From CAVQCX01 sp963711095 (GTDB lineage Bacteria > Pseudomonadota > Gammaproteobacteria > Chromatiales > Chromatiaceae), in assembly GCA_963711095.1 (NCBI GenBank), contig CAVQCX010000015.1:62001-126000 (forward strand): 64,000 nt of DNA, read 5' to 3'. Under the pieces are notes generated by a model. The model ran no database searches and was not told the origin of the DNA. It worked only from the letters and a program-made list of their open reading frames with translations. Shown in pieces: positions 52,746 through 60,953 of this stretch. How positions within the stretch are numbered: position 1 is the first letter of the stretch; every line of letters starts with the position of its first letter. Made by a program: the position numbers and the translations under genes.

Positions 52746-53408
52746 CTAGCCCAGGCCCGAGTATTTCAGCAACCTCTGCAGATCTTGGATTATGCCGCGC
52801 GGGTCGGTATCCGGCCGATAGTACATCATCAGGTTTCCCAGCGGATCGACCAGATACACGCGGTTGGCGCCCTCCATGGGAGTCCCGTCCACGCTGAACT
52901 GGGGGGCGATCGCCTGGGCCTGCGCCTGCGACACGATGGCCACCGCCAAGTCCGGATAGTCCGCCAGGACCGCCCGCAATCCGGGGGTCGCCGCACCGGT
53001 CGCGAGGAACAGCCGCTGCACGCGCCGGATATTCTCGCCCTGCGCCAGACGCACCTGCCGCAGGGTATACAGCATCTTGCGGCAGGTCTCTGTGCAGGCG
53101 GAATCGCCGATGTAGAGCAGCGTCCACTTGCCGCCCAGGAAGTCCTGTCGGAAGGGCGCGCCCGTGGTCCCGACCAGACCGGCCGGCAGACTCAGCGGCC
53201 GGGGCGGTGCTATCAGGGTGCCATGGTTGGTCGTGCCGCTAGCCCGCCAGCCATGCTCCGCGCTTACGAACATAAGCCATGCCACGATCACCGGCGCGAG
53301 GAACAGCAGGCCCACGAGGATAAGCGCCTGCCGGGAGCTGATGGCCCCCCGCTGCCGAGAGCGCGTCTGCAACCTTGCCCCGTGGAGATCGCCGCCGGAA
53401 GCCTTCAT
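52746..53408 (-). CDS. SCO1/SenC-like membrane-anchored protein
   Basis: The 220-residue protein has one N-terminal membrane helix (ALILVGLLFLAPVIVAWLMFV) and a thioredoxin-like domain with a CTETC motif (YIGDSACTETCRKMLY), RQVRLAQGENIRRV and a terminal LVDPLGNLMMYYRPD. It is the short SCO-like protein usually found in gammaproteobacterial cox operons and is presumed to help mature the CuA centre. The ATG at 53408 overlaps the surf1 stop by 4 bases. Confidence 0.82.
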   Translation of the reverse strand: MKASGGDLHGARLQTRSRQRGAISSRQALILVGLLFLAPVIVAWLMFVSAEHGWRASGTTNHGTLIAPPRPLSLPAGLVGTTGAPFRQDFLGGKWTLLYIGDSACTETCRKMLYTLRQVRLAQGENIRRVQRLFLATGAATPGLRAVLADYPDLAVAIVSQAQAQAIAPQFSVDGTPMEGANRVYLVDPLGNLMMYYRPDTDPRGIIQDLQRLLKYSGLG

Positions 53409-54187
53409 GAATGCCCGTTCTCTTGATCTGTCCGCCTCGGCGCGACCCGGTGCGTGTTGACGCCGATATAGATCAGCAGCAGCACCAGGGCGAGCGTATA
53501 CCACTGCGCGGCATAGGCGCGATGCTTGTCCGGCGTGATGCCATAGACCGGTCTCCAGTCACGGACAAAACCCCGCGGATCCTTCGGGTCCAGCAGCAGC
53601 ACCAAAGGCAGCACCCGACGCCCCAGACGTTGCTCGATCGGCCCCAGCTCGAGGTGCTCGATCACCCGTGGCCAGCCCTGGCCCGATTCTTCCACCCCGT
53701 CCATCCCGCTCCCCCTTTCGGGCGGCAGCCGAGCCATGGCCCGTACCGTGACGCGCCCCGCAGGGCCGGCCACTGACGGCAGCTCGGTGCGGCTGCTGCC
53801 CAGCGGGACCCAGCCGCGATTGACCAGCACCCACGCCCCTGGCGATCCGGCGCCGTCGAGGTGCAGCGGGGTCAGAACCTGATATCCGGCCACACCCTGG
53901 GAGATCTGATTGTCCAGCAGCAGCTGGTGATCCAGGTCGTAAGTGCCCTGAGCCGTCACTTGCCGGTATTCCATCGCCGAACGGGGCCCGGATGACGCCA
54001 GCAGGCTTTGCAGCGGCTCGGCAGGCAGACTGATGCGTGCGGCATGGGCGTCCATCAGACGCTGCTTCCAGGCCGCGCGCTCGATCTGCCAGTGGCCCAG
54101 GAGGAGCAGCACCGGCAGCAACACCAGGGTGGCGAGACTCGGCCACAACGAGGGACGAAAATCAAAGGGACCAATAAGCATCTGCAA
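53405..54187 (-). CDS. SURF1-family cytochrome oxidase assembly protein
   Basis: The 260-residue protein has an N-terminal (LATLVLLPVLLLLGHWQIER) and a C-terminal membrane helix (YTLALVLLLIYIGVN), with conserved SURF1 segments VLVNRGWVPLG and a QWYTLAL ending. SURF1 assists haem a insertion into subunit I. The start at 54187 lies in a divergent arrangement with the DUF2909 gene at 54241, with only 53 bases between them. Confidence 0.92.
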   Translation of the reverse strand: MQMLIGPFDFRPSLWPSLATLVLLPVLLLLGHWQIERAAWKQRLMDAHAARISLPAEPLQSLLASSGPRSAMEYRQVTAQGTYDLDHQLLLDNQISQGVAGYQVLTPLHLDGAGSPGAWVLVNRGWVPLGSSRTELPSVAGPAGRVTVRAMARLPPERGSGMDGVEESGQGWPRVIEHLELGPIEQRLGRRVLPLVLLLDPKDPRGFVRDWRPVYGITPDKHRAYAAQWYTLALVLLLIYIGVNTHRVAPRRTDQENGHS

Positions 54188-54240
54188 TCTGCTGCTTTGC
54201 TATACTGCCGGCCATCCACTCCAAACGCCGCACCTTCACC

Positions 54241-54453
54241 ATGTTCAGCAAGATCGTCGTCGTCCTGTTTCTGCTCGCCATCGTCGCCAGCCTTGGCAGC
54301 GGCTTGTTCTATCTGGTCCGTGACAAGGGCTCATCCGACCGCACGGTGCGTGCGCTCACAGTCCGCATCGGCCTGTCCGTCCTGCTGTTCGTGCTCCTGA
54401 TGCTAGGCTACCTCACCGGTCTGCTGCAGCCCCACGGAATCCATCCCGGCTGA
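54241..54453 (+). CDS. DUF2909-family twin-helix membrane protein
   Basis: The 70-residue protein consists of two membrane helices (IVVVLFLLAIVASLGSGLFYLVRD and IGLSVLLFVLLMLGYLTGLL) joined by a short polar loop SDRTVRALTVR. DUF2909 proteins occur in cox operons between subunit III and SURF1 and have no known function. It is followed by a perfect hairpin terminator shared with coxC. Confidence 0.88.
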   Translation: MFSKIVVVLFLLAIVASLGSGLFYLVRDKGSSDRTVRALTVRIGLSVLLFVLLMLGYLTGLLQPHGIHPG

Positions 54454-54468
54454 AACCCCGGAACGGAA

Positions 54469-54490
54469 GGGCGCCGCGATCGCGGCGCCC
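54469..54490. terminator. Perfect palindromic bidirectional terminator
   Basis: GGGCGCCGCG-AT-CGCGGCGCCC is fully self-complementary and followed by TTTCTC on the plus strand. It separates the DUF2909 gene from the convergent coxC. Confidence 0.8.
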
Positions 54491-54514
54491 TTTCTCGCCG
54501 GGCGCTTGTGCCCG

Positions 54515-55378
54515 TCAGACGAGCCAGTAGACGCACACGAACAGGCCCAGCCAGACCACGTCCACGAAGTGCCAGTACCAGGCTACCGCCTCGAAGGCGA
54601 AGTGGTGCTCCGGGGTGAAGTGCCCCTTGATGCTGCGCAGCAGGATCACCAAGAGCATGGTGGCGCCGAGCGTGACGTGGGCCCCGTGAAAACCGGTCAG
54701 CATGAAGAAGGTGGTGCCGTAGATGCCCGAGTGCAGGGTCAGGTTCATCTCGCTATAGGCATGAGAGTACTCGTGGATCTGTAGGAGCAGGAACAGCACA
54801 CCCAGTGCCACCGTGGCCGCCAGCCACAGGATCAGCGCTTTGCGCTGACTCTTCTTCAACGCCCAGTGCGCCATGGTCACGGTCACGCCGCTGGACAGCA
54901 GGATCAGGGTGTTGATGGCCGGAATTCCCCAGGCCTCCATGGCCTGGAAGGGCCCACCGACGTTAGCCGGTCCATTGGTCGGCCACATGGCCGAAAACCC
55001 CGGCCAGAGCAGCACCTCGGTCATGCCCTTGTTGGCGCCCCCGCCGAGCCAGGGCAAGGCATACATGCGGGCATAAAACAGTGCGCCGAAAAAGGCTGCG
55101 AAGAACATGACCTCCGAGAAGATGAACCAGCCCATGCCCAAGCGGAACGACATATCGACCTGGTCGTTGTACTTGCCGCTCTGGCTTTCGCTGATGACCG
55201 TGCCGAACCAGCCGAAGATCATGACCAGCAGAATCGCCGCGCCGGCCATCATGACCATGGGAGAGCCGTTATGGAGAAAGTGCGCAAACCCCCCCAGGGT
55301 GAGAAACAGGCCCACTGAGCCCACGAGCGGCCAGTAGCTTGGCTGCGGCAGGTAGTAACCCCCTTTGGATACTGACAT
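54515..55378 (-). CDS. coxC: Cytochrome c oxidase subunit III
   Basis: The 287-residue membrane protein has seven expected helices and the subunit III segments YYLPQPSYWPLVGS, FFAAFFGALFYAR, FMLTGFHGAHVTLGA and the ending HFVDVVWLGLFVCVYWLV. It is a non-redox subunit of aa3-type oxidase. The start at 55378 lies 40 bases after the ctaG remnant. Unlike ctaG and coxB, it appears intact. Confidence 0.96.
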   Translation of the reverse strand: MSVSKGGYYLPQPSYWPLVGSVGLFLTLGGFAHFLHNGSPMVMMAGAAILLVMIFGWFGTVISESQSGKYNDQVDMSFRLGMGWFIFSEVMFFAAFFGALFYARMYALPWLGGGANKGMTEVLLWPGFSAMWPTNGPANVGGPFQAMEAWGIPAINTLILLSSGVTVTMAHWALKKSQRKALILWLAATVALGVLFLLLQIHEYSHAYSEMNLTLHSGIYGTTFFMLTGFHGAHVTLGATMLLVILLRSIKGHFTPEHHFAFEAVAWYWHFVDVVWLGLFVCVYWLV

Positions 55379-55418
55379 TGGTCATTCCCTCTCTACTATG
55401 CGAAATTGATTCGATGGG

Positions 55419-55645
55419 TTAATTCGTCGTCACCGTCAAGGCGGCGTCCCCAGGGGCGCTCGCTGACCCTCTGAGTGCCTTGTCCAGCTCGATGCGCCCG
55501 ATCTTGTCATTGTGAGACCGGTCACCTAGCAGGGCACGTCATACAGAGGCACCAGGGCAAGTCCGAAGCCGAACATACCCAGGGCCACCAGGGCTAGCCG
55601 CGTGACGCCGCGCCGATTCACGCGCGAATGGTGAGAGTCGCTCAC
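55419..55645 (-). pseudogene. ctaG: Remnant of ctaG/cox11 (copper chaperone of cytochrome oxidase)
   Basis: From a GTG at 55645 the frame reads RRGVTRLALVALGMFGFGLALVPLYDVPC, the unmistakable N-terminus of CtaG, and then stops at TAG (55526) where a Glu codon is expected. VTGL follows the stop, and after a further one-base shift the frame continues NDKIGRIELDKALRG to a stop at 55419. The copper-binding periplasmic domain (the CFCF motif and about 110 residues) is absent, and coxC begins 40 bases later. Cox11 normally delivers CuB copper to subunit I. A large deletion, not one sequencing error, is needed to explain this. Confidence 0.85.
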
Positions 55646-55646
55646 C

Positions 55647-55766
55647 TCAGTGGCGGACCAGAAAGCTGGCGACGTAAAACGCAATCACGATCGCAACCAG
55701 AGCAACGACGACCAGTACTTTGCGGGCTGTCCCCGGTCGCGACTGTCCAGATTCTTTCGCCGTCAT
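55647..55766 (-). CDS. Small single-helix membrane protein of the cox operon
   Basis: This 39-residue gene starts at an ATG at 55766 and has one membrane helix (VLVVVALVAIVIAFYVASF) between a basic N-terminal stretch and LVRH. It lies between coxA and ctaG, where short proteins of this kind are common, and its stop is one base from the ctaG remnant start. Its role is unknown. Confidence 0.65.
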   Translation of the reverse strand: MTAKESGQSRPGTARKVLVVVALVAIVIAFYVASFLVRH

Positions 55767-55779
55767 GGTGCTCATCCAT

Positions 55780-55804
55780 CCGGGTTGCGCTACCGCGCAA
55801 CCCG
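55780..55804. repeat. REP-like hairpin between coxA and the small membrane gene
   Basis: CCGGGTTGCG and CGCAACCCGG are exact complements around a short CTACCG loop. With no T-run it is more likely an mRNA-stabilising or REP-type palindrome than a terminator. It could reduce expression of genes downstream of coxA. Confidence 0.6.
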
Positions 55805-55817
55805 GTGTCGAAAACGC

Positions 55818-57392
55818 TTAGCTGATCTCGGGTGCCGTTTCAAACGTGTGATACGGCGCCGGCGAGGGGACGGTCCATTCCAGTCCTTCCGCACCTTCCC
55901 AGACCTGCGCGGTCGCACTCGTGCCGCCGCGGATGGTCCGGATGACGATATACAGGAAGAATACCTGCGCCAGACCGAAGGCAAAGCCGCCGAGGCTGGA
56001 GACCATGTTCCAGTCGGCGAACTGCAGCGAATAGTCCGGTATGCGGCGCGGCATCCCGGCCAGGCCGAGGAAGTGCTGCGGGAAGAACAGCACATTCACG
56101 GAAACCACCGACCACCAGAAGTGGATCTTGCCGAGGCGCTCCTCATACATGTGGCCGGTCCACTTGGGCAGCCAGTAGTAGACCGCGGCGATGATGGCGA
56201 AGAGTGCGCCGGTCACCAGCACGTAGTGGAAGTGGGCGACGACGAAATAGGTGTCCTGATACTGCATGTCGGCGGGTGCCACGCCGAGCATCAGGCCGGA
56301 GAAGCCGCCGATAGTGAACAGGAATACGAAGGCGACTGCCCACAGCATCGGCGTCTCGAAGGTCAGGGAGCCGCGCCACATGGTGGCCGTCCAGTTGAAC
56401 ACCTTCACCGCCGTCGGGACCGAGATCAACGTGGTCGCGTACATGAAGTACAGCTCGCCGGCGACCGGCATGCCGGTGGTGAACATGTGGTGCGCCCAGA
56501 CGAGGAACGACAGAAAGGCGATCGAGGCTGTCGCATACACCATGGAACTGTAGCCGAAGAGCTTCTTGCGGGAGAAGGTCGGAATGATCTGCGAGACCAC
56601 GCCGAAGGCCGGCAGGATCATGATGTAGACTTCGGGATGGCCGAAGAACCAGAACACATGCTGGAACAGCACCGGGTCGCCGCCGCCGGCGGCGCTGAAG
56701 AAGCTGGTGCCGAAGTGGCGGTCGGTCAGCATCATGGTCACAGCCCCGGCCAGCACGGGCATCACGGCGATCAGCAGGAAAGCGGTGATGAACCAGGTCC
56801 AGACGAACAGCGGCATCTTCATCAGCGTCATGCCGGGGGCGCGCATGTTGAGCACCGTGGCGATGATGTTGATGGCGCCCATGATGGATGAGAAGCCCAG
56901 CATGTGCACCGAGAAGATGAAGAAATCGGTGCTCTCGGGCGCGAAGGTCGTGGACAGCGGTGCGTAGAAGGTCCAGCCGAAGGCCGGGCCACCGCCTTTC
57001 ATGAACAGGGTGCTGAGCAGCAGGGTGCCAGCGAACGGCAGGATCCAGAAGCTCCAGTTGTTCATGCGCGGCAGGGCCATGTCAGGGGCCCCGATCATCA
57101 TGGGAATCAGCCAGTTGGCGAGACCGACCATGCCCGGCATGATCGCGCCGAACACCATGATAAGCCCGTGCATGGTGGTCAGGGTGTTGAAGAACTGCGG
57201 CTCGAAGAATTGCAGCCCGGGCTCGAACAATTCGGCGCGGATCAGCATCGCCATGGCGCCGCCAACCAGCAGCATGATGAAGGAGAACCACAGGTAGAGG
57301 GTGCCGATATCCTTGTGGTTGGTGGTGAACAGCCAGCGCTTCAGGCCAGTGGGGTGGCCATGATGCGCATCGTGCGTGGTTGCTGTACTCAT
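55818..57392 (-). CDS. coxA: Cytochrome c oxidase subunit I (aa3 type)
   Basis: The 524-residue protein has twelve expected helices and the conserved haem and CuB segments: LTTMHGLIMVFG (haem a ligand), HVFWFFGHPEVYI (CuB His and cross-linked Tyr), VWAHHMFTTG (CuB His pair) and VVAHFHYVL (haem ligands). It is the catalytic subunit. The ATG at 57392 was chosen over a TTG three codons upstream because the GGAGG site is too close to the TTG. Because CoxA needs CuB, loss of ctaG raises the question of how it is metallated. Confidence 0.97.
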   Translation of the reverse strand: MSTATTHDAHHGHPTGLKRWLFTTNHKDIGTLYLWFSFIMLLVGGAMAMLIRAELFEPGLQFFEPQFFNTLTTMHGLIMVFGAIMPGMVGLANWLIPMMIGAPDMALPRMNNWSFWILPFAGTLLLSTLFMKGGGPAFGWTFYAPLSTTFAPESTDFFIFSVHMLGFSSIMGAINIIATVLNMRAPGMTLMKMPLFVWTWFITAFLLIAVMPVLAGAVTMMLTDRHFGTSFFSAAGGGDPVLFQHVFWFFGHPEVYIMILPAFGVVSQIIPTFSRKKLFGYSSMVYATASIAFLSFLVWAHHMFTTGMPVAGELYFMYATTLISVPTAVKVFNWTATMWRGSLTFETPMLWAVAFVFLFTIGGFSGLMLGVAPADMQYQDTYFVVAHFHYVLVTGALFAIIAAVYYWLPKWTGHMYEERLGKIHFWWSVVSVNVLFFPQHFLGLAGMPRRIPDYSLQFADWNMVSSLGGFAFGLAQVFFLYIVIRTIRGGTSATAQVWEGAEGLEWTVPSPAPYHTFETAPEIS

Positions 57393-57424
57393 ATGCGTCA
57401 AACCTCCACTGATTCCTGAAATGC

Positions 57425-58556
57425 TTACTTGGCAGCCGCGATATCGGACGGCTGGACCACATCACCGGTATTGTTGCCGAAGGAGTTGCGCTCGTAGGTG
57501 ATGACCGAGGCGAGGTCTACCGCATTGAGCTGCTCACCGAAGGCCTGCATCGCGGTGCCGGTCTTGCCGTGCAGTACGATGTTGAGGTGGGCGGCGCGAT
57601 CGCCGTTGGCGATCTTGCTGCCTGCCAAGGCGGGGAACACGCCCGGGATGCCCTGACCGTTGGGCTGGTGGCAGGCCGCGCAGATCTTGTGGTAGACCTT
57701 GTCGCCGTTGGCCATCAGCTCCTCCTTGGTCATCTTCTCGGTGGAGGCCGCGGCGGCCTTGGCTTCACCGGCCTTCTGCTCGGCAACCCAGGCTTTGTAG
57801 TCCGACTTCCGTCTTGGCGACCAGCACGATCGGCATGAAACCGTGGTCCTTGCCGCACAGTTCCGCGCACTTGCCGCGGTAGAGGCCCGGCTCCTTCAGC
57901 TCCGTCCACGCATCGTTGATGTACCCGGGCACGGCATCCTGCTTCCAGCCAAGGGCCGGCACCCACCAGGAGTGGATCACGTCGTTGGAGGTGATCAGGA
58001 AGCGGATCTTCTTGTTGATCGGCACGACGATCGGGTTGTCCACTTCGGCCAGGTAGTTTTCACCCTTCGCCTGCTTGTTCTCGATCTGCTCGCGCGGCGT
58101 GGTCAGCGTGCTGAAGAAGCTGATGCCCTCGTCGAGATAATCGTATTTCCATTTCCACTGGTAGCCGGTGATCTTGATGGACATGTCGGCGTCGCGGGTA
58201 TCTTCCAGCGCCAGCAGCGTCTTGGTCGCCGGTATTGCCATGCCCACCAGGATCAGGAAGGGGATGGTGGTCCAGATGATTTCGACAGTGGTGCTTTCAT
58301 GGAAGCTGGCCGGCTTCGCGCCCTTGGATTTGCGATGATTGATGATGGAGTAGATCAGCACGGCAAACACACCGATGCAGATCACGACACAGATCTCGAA
58401 GATCAGCATGTGCAGGTGATAGACCCTGTGGCTGATATCCGTGGCGCCGGGTGTCATGTTCAGGTCCGTGAATCCTGCAAAGGAATTGCCTGCGCCGAGC
58501 AGGATGACTGCCCCCCACAGGCCGCACAGGGCAAGTCGTAGCTTCTTAGCAAACAT
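57425..58556 (-). CDS. coxB: Cytochrome c oxidase subunit II fused to a cytochrome c domain, frameshifted
   Basis: The first frame (58556 to 57765) gives signal/membrane segments, GYQWKWKYDYL, the CuA region CAELCGKDHGFMPIVL and then drifts (GLQSLGCRAEGR). Another frame continues with DYKAWVAEQ, then MTKEELMANGDKVYHKICAACHQPNGQG, to a stop at 57425. The second part is the C-terminal haem c domain (CAACH) usually fused to gammaproteobacterial CoxB. One extra base near 57801-57812 accounts for the split. Without the fix, the protein ends just after the CuA site and loses its cytochrome domain. The start at 58556 has GGGAG 8 bases upstream. The order coxB-coxA-ctaG-coxC is conserved. Confidence 0.9.
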
Positions 58557-58595
58557 GCATCAATCTCCCTAACGATTTTGATTCTAGAAGAACTG

Positions 58596-59096
58596 TTACT
58601 GGCGCCACGGCCGGTCGAGCCGCTCCCGGATACCGCGCCTCAATGCACCCGCCAGCGCGGCACGCTCGTCTTCGCTCAGGAACCTGCCGATCTCCACCCG
58701 GCGCCCTTGATAGGCGATCATCAGACGGGTCGGGTACCAGGCTATGGGCGACTTCTCGAGCAGTACCCGGGCCCAGATGCTCGGGCATTCCCAGCGTTCC
58801 TCGGCGTGGCGTCGCCCCTTCTCCACCCTGACGACGTCAGCATCTACAGAGACGATCTCACACCACCGGCTGCGCGAGAGGCAAAGATAGAAGGCCGCTC
58901 CCAGCGCGAACAATTCCAGACCGGCAAAGGGCAGCACCGGCCAGAACCCATGCAGGGCGAAGGTCACGGAGATCCCCAGCACGCATGAGGCGACCACCGC
59001 GTAAACTCTCAGCATCCCGCGCCAGGACAGGGACTGGTTGGGACGGATGATCCAGCGACAACCCAAGCCTGCCAGACCGCATACCAATTCAACCAC
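58596..59096 (-). CDS. DUF2244-family membrane protein
   Basis: The 166-residue protein has two adjacent membrane helices (about residues 28-65) and segments WRGMLRVYA, GAAFYLCLSR and EIGRFLSEDERAALAGALR matching DUF2244. The family often sits immediately upstream of coxB, as here (39 bases), and its function is unknown. It may be the first gene of the cox operon. Confidence 0.85.
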   Translation of the reverse strand: MVELVCGLAGLGCRWIIRPNQSLSWRGMLRVYAVVASCVLGISVTFALHGFWPVLPFAGLELFALGAAFYLCLSRSRWCEIVSVDADVVRVEKGRRHAEERWECPSIWARVLLEKSPIAWYPTRLMIAYQGRRVEIGRFLSEDERAALAGALRRGIRERLDRPWRQ

Positions 59097-59441
59097 GGAT
59101 TCAGCCAGTACCGGATGTGGCCGGCTTGCCCTGCAAATAAGCGGGGCATCCTACTGTATGCATAGGAATCCCGCAACCGCCGCGCGGGAGCGGAACCGGC
59201 CGGATGTGCCAGCAAAAGTGTCGGAATTCTAGATGAGAACGTCCCCGGACACAACGACTCGAGCCGGCGCTTCGATCCGGGTCGCCGTCGGTCGCGCGCA
59301 ACGCACGCTGCGGCGGTGGCGTCGCTGCCCGGGTCTACCGCCCGCCGGCTCAGCGTCGAGCAGCTCGGCGCCCGGAAAGCCACCTACCGGGCAGGCGTCT
59401 TCATCGAGCGGCGCACCGATCGGCACCTCGACGCTGCCTAG

Positions 59442-59545
59442 CAGCCTGTCGGAAGACCCCCGCCGCCCGGGACGATCGCGGCTCTCGCTGCTGATCTACG
59501 GCTATGTCACGGCCGAGCATTCGAGCCGCCAGATCGCCCTCGGCT
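59442..59545 (+). pseudogene. IS1182-like transposase remnant
   Basis: GCAGCCTGTCGGA at 59442 resembles the ends of the elements at 23662 and 49285. The following plus-strand peptide SRLSLLIYGYVTAEHSSRQIA recalls the conserved N-terminal segment of IS1182-family transposases (LLxLLxYGYxxGxxSSRxIE). Only about 30 codons remain, so it is a decayed fragment. The rest of 59097-59441 holds nothing recognised. Confidence 0.5.
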
Positions 59546-59991
59546 CAGCCCCTTTTGATGTGCACCGCCACCAGGTCGCAGGGCGCGTGGTGCATGACAG
59601 CATTGGCCGTCGAGCCGAGCAGCAGCCCGAGACCGTGGCGGCCATGACTGCCGATCACAATCAAGTCCACGCCCTGCTCCTCGGCGACGCGAACAATCTC
59701 CGCCTTCGGCGACCCCACCAACACGTGCCGGTCGGCGTGTTTGACGTGCAACCGGTCTCCGAGCTCGCGGATCCGCGCCTCGCCGGACTCCAGGAGCTGA
59801 CGCTCGACATTCATCTCGTCGGGGAGCGTCACCTCGCCGGCGTACTCCATGAGCACCGGCTCCACCACATGGATCAGACTCAGCCGCGCCATGTAGCGCT
59901 GGGCGAGCTCTTCCGCGCGGCCCATGACATCGTCCGATCCGGGCGAGAAATTGAGCGCCACCATGATGTGCTGATACGGATGCCCCGCCAT
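59545..59991 (-). CDS. Universal stress protein (UspA family)
   Basis: The 148-residue protein begins GHPYQHIMVALNFSPGSDDV and ends with the ATP-binding signature GSHGRHGLGLLLGSTANAVMHHAPCDLVAVHI (G-2x-G-9x-G(S/T)-type), typical of ATP-binding Usp proteins. It is a soluble stress-response protein. The ATG at 59991 is preferred as it gives the family length with a GGGGAGG site upstream. A longer frame reaches 60069, where the start would overlap the stop of a small upstream frame. Confidence 0.85.
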   Translation of the reverse strand: MAGHPYQHIMVALNFSPGSDDVMGRAEELAQRYMARLSLIHVVEPVLMEYAGEVTLPDEMNVERQLLESGEARIRELGDRLHVKHADRHVLVGSPKAEIVRVAEEQGVDLIVIGSHGRHGLGLLLGSTANAVMHHAPCDLVAVHIKRG

Positions 59992-60065
59992 CGGCTTCGC
60001 CGCCTCCCCTTGACCACTGCTCGAAGTATTGCCCAAGGACGCGCGTAACGCCAAAAGGCGCAGAC

Positions 60066-60158
60066 TCATCCTGCGCCCCGTCTCAGCCGGATCGAGCGAA
60101 TCGCCACGATCGGAGGCAAGACAAGGCCGACGGCAGCGATGAGACCGCCGAGCGCCAT
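60066..60158 (-). CDS. Possible small membrane peptide upstream of the usp gene
   Basis: From the ATG at 60158 the frame encodes 30 residues, mostly one hydrophobic segment (MALGGLIAAVGLVLPPIVAI) with a basic end. The same frame is open upstream to about 60285 without a start codon. Its TGA overlaps the longer usp start at 60069. It might be a genuine small protein or the tail of a decayed membrane gene. Nothing else is seen in 59992-60305. Confidence 0.3.
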   Translation of the reverse strand: MALGGLIAAVGLVLPPIVAIRSIRLRRGAG

Positions 60159-60305
60159 CAGGGCCAGGCTCTCAAGCAGGCGCTCGACAGCCAGCGCAAC
60201 GTATCCAGGGGGTGTTCGCTGGGCCGGCCGGGACCCCCGGATGTCGCCGACCGCGGCTCGCTATTCCATCTCACCCATCTTTCGCCGCTGCGCAATCCGG
60301 TCAGG

Positions 60306-60932
60306 TCAGTGCGCCGCCGAATCCTGGGGCAGCGCGGCGACATCGCCCAGCAGCTGGCCGTAGATGTCCTGGAGCGCAGCCGAGAATGCGTCCGCCGCAT
60401 CCCCCACCGCATCCCCTGTTACGGGGACGCTCGCCTGGTACTCGCGCAGCAGCAGCGGACGGGTCGCACCGCGCCGATCGAGCCGCAGCTCCAGGTCCAC
60501 GGCGGCCTGGGAGGCACCGCCCTTCTGCATGACCCGCTCGAAGCGCCGCAACTTGCCCGACAGCAGGTAATCCCACCGGGTCCGGGCATCGTCCGCGACC
60601 ACCAACGAGGCAACGCCCGAGCGGCGCAGATACGTCTGGAGCTGATCCTGGATCAGGCGCGGGGGCCCATCAATCCAGGAGTGATAATTGTAGCGCAGCA
60701 GCTCGGTGGGCCGGCCCGGCTGGGTATAGACGATGGCGCGCTCCCGGTACAGACCGGCGCTGTCGATGGCACCCACCGCGAGCACGCCGTGCAGTGCAAG
60801 CTCGCGGCCGGGCGAGGCCGGGAGTGCCTCGGAGAGCCGGTAGAAATGCTCCTGGGGCACCGGCGGCACCGAGGCACAACCTCCGGCCATCAGGACGACG
60901 GAGAGCACGGCAAAGACAAGCCTGGACCTCAC
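60306..60932 (-). CDS. ABC-type transport auxiliary lipoprotein (PqiC-like)
   Basis: The 208-residue protein has a lipoprotein signal with the lipobox AGGC at about residue 19, then the domain segments HFYRLSEAL, YRERAIVYTQPGRPTELLRYNYHSWIDGPPRL and LRRFERVMQKGG, typical of the auxiliary lipoproteins (PqiC/YmbA) that accompany MCE transporters. It should act at the outer membrane end of lipid transfer. It is the last gene of the Mla-like operon, 21 bases after mlaD. Confidence 0.85.
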   Translation of the reverse strand: MRSRLVFAVLSVVLMAGGCASVPPVPQEHFYRLSEALPASPGRELALHGVLAVGAIDSAGLYRERAIVYTQPGRPTELLRYNYHSWIDGPPRLIQDQLQTYLRRSGVASLVVADDARTRWDYLLSGKLRRFERVMQKGGASQAAVDLELRLDRRGATRPLLLREYQASVPVTGDAVGDAADAFSAALQDIYGQLLGDVAALPQDSAAH

Positions 60933-60953
60933 GACACCCCCTCTCGGACGCCC

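Noticed and set aside
57425..57733. A separate small cytochrome c gene downstream of coxB
   Set aside because: The MTKEELMANG start is internal to the conserved CoxB C-terminal fusion, and homologous sequence (DYKAWVAEQ) precedes it in the same frame. It is the split end of coxB.
59233..60048. Plus-strand 271-codon frame over the usp gene
   Set aside because: The usp gene on the minus strand has the full ATP-binding signature. Only the short IS1182-like peptide at 59442-59545 in this frame looks meaningful.
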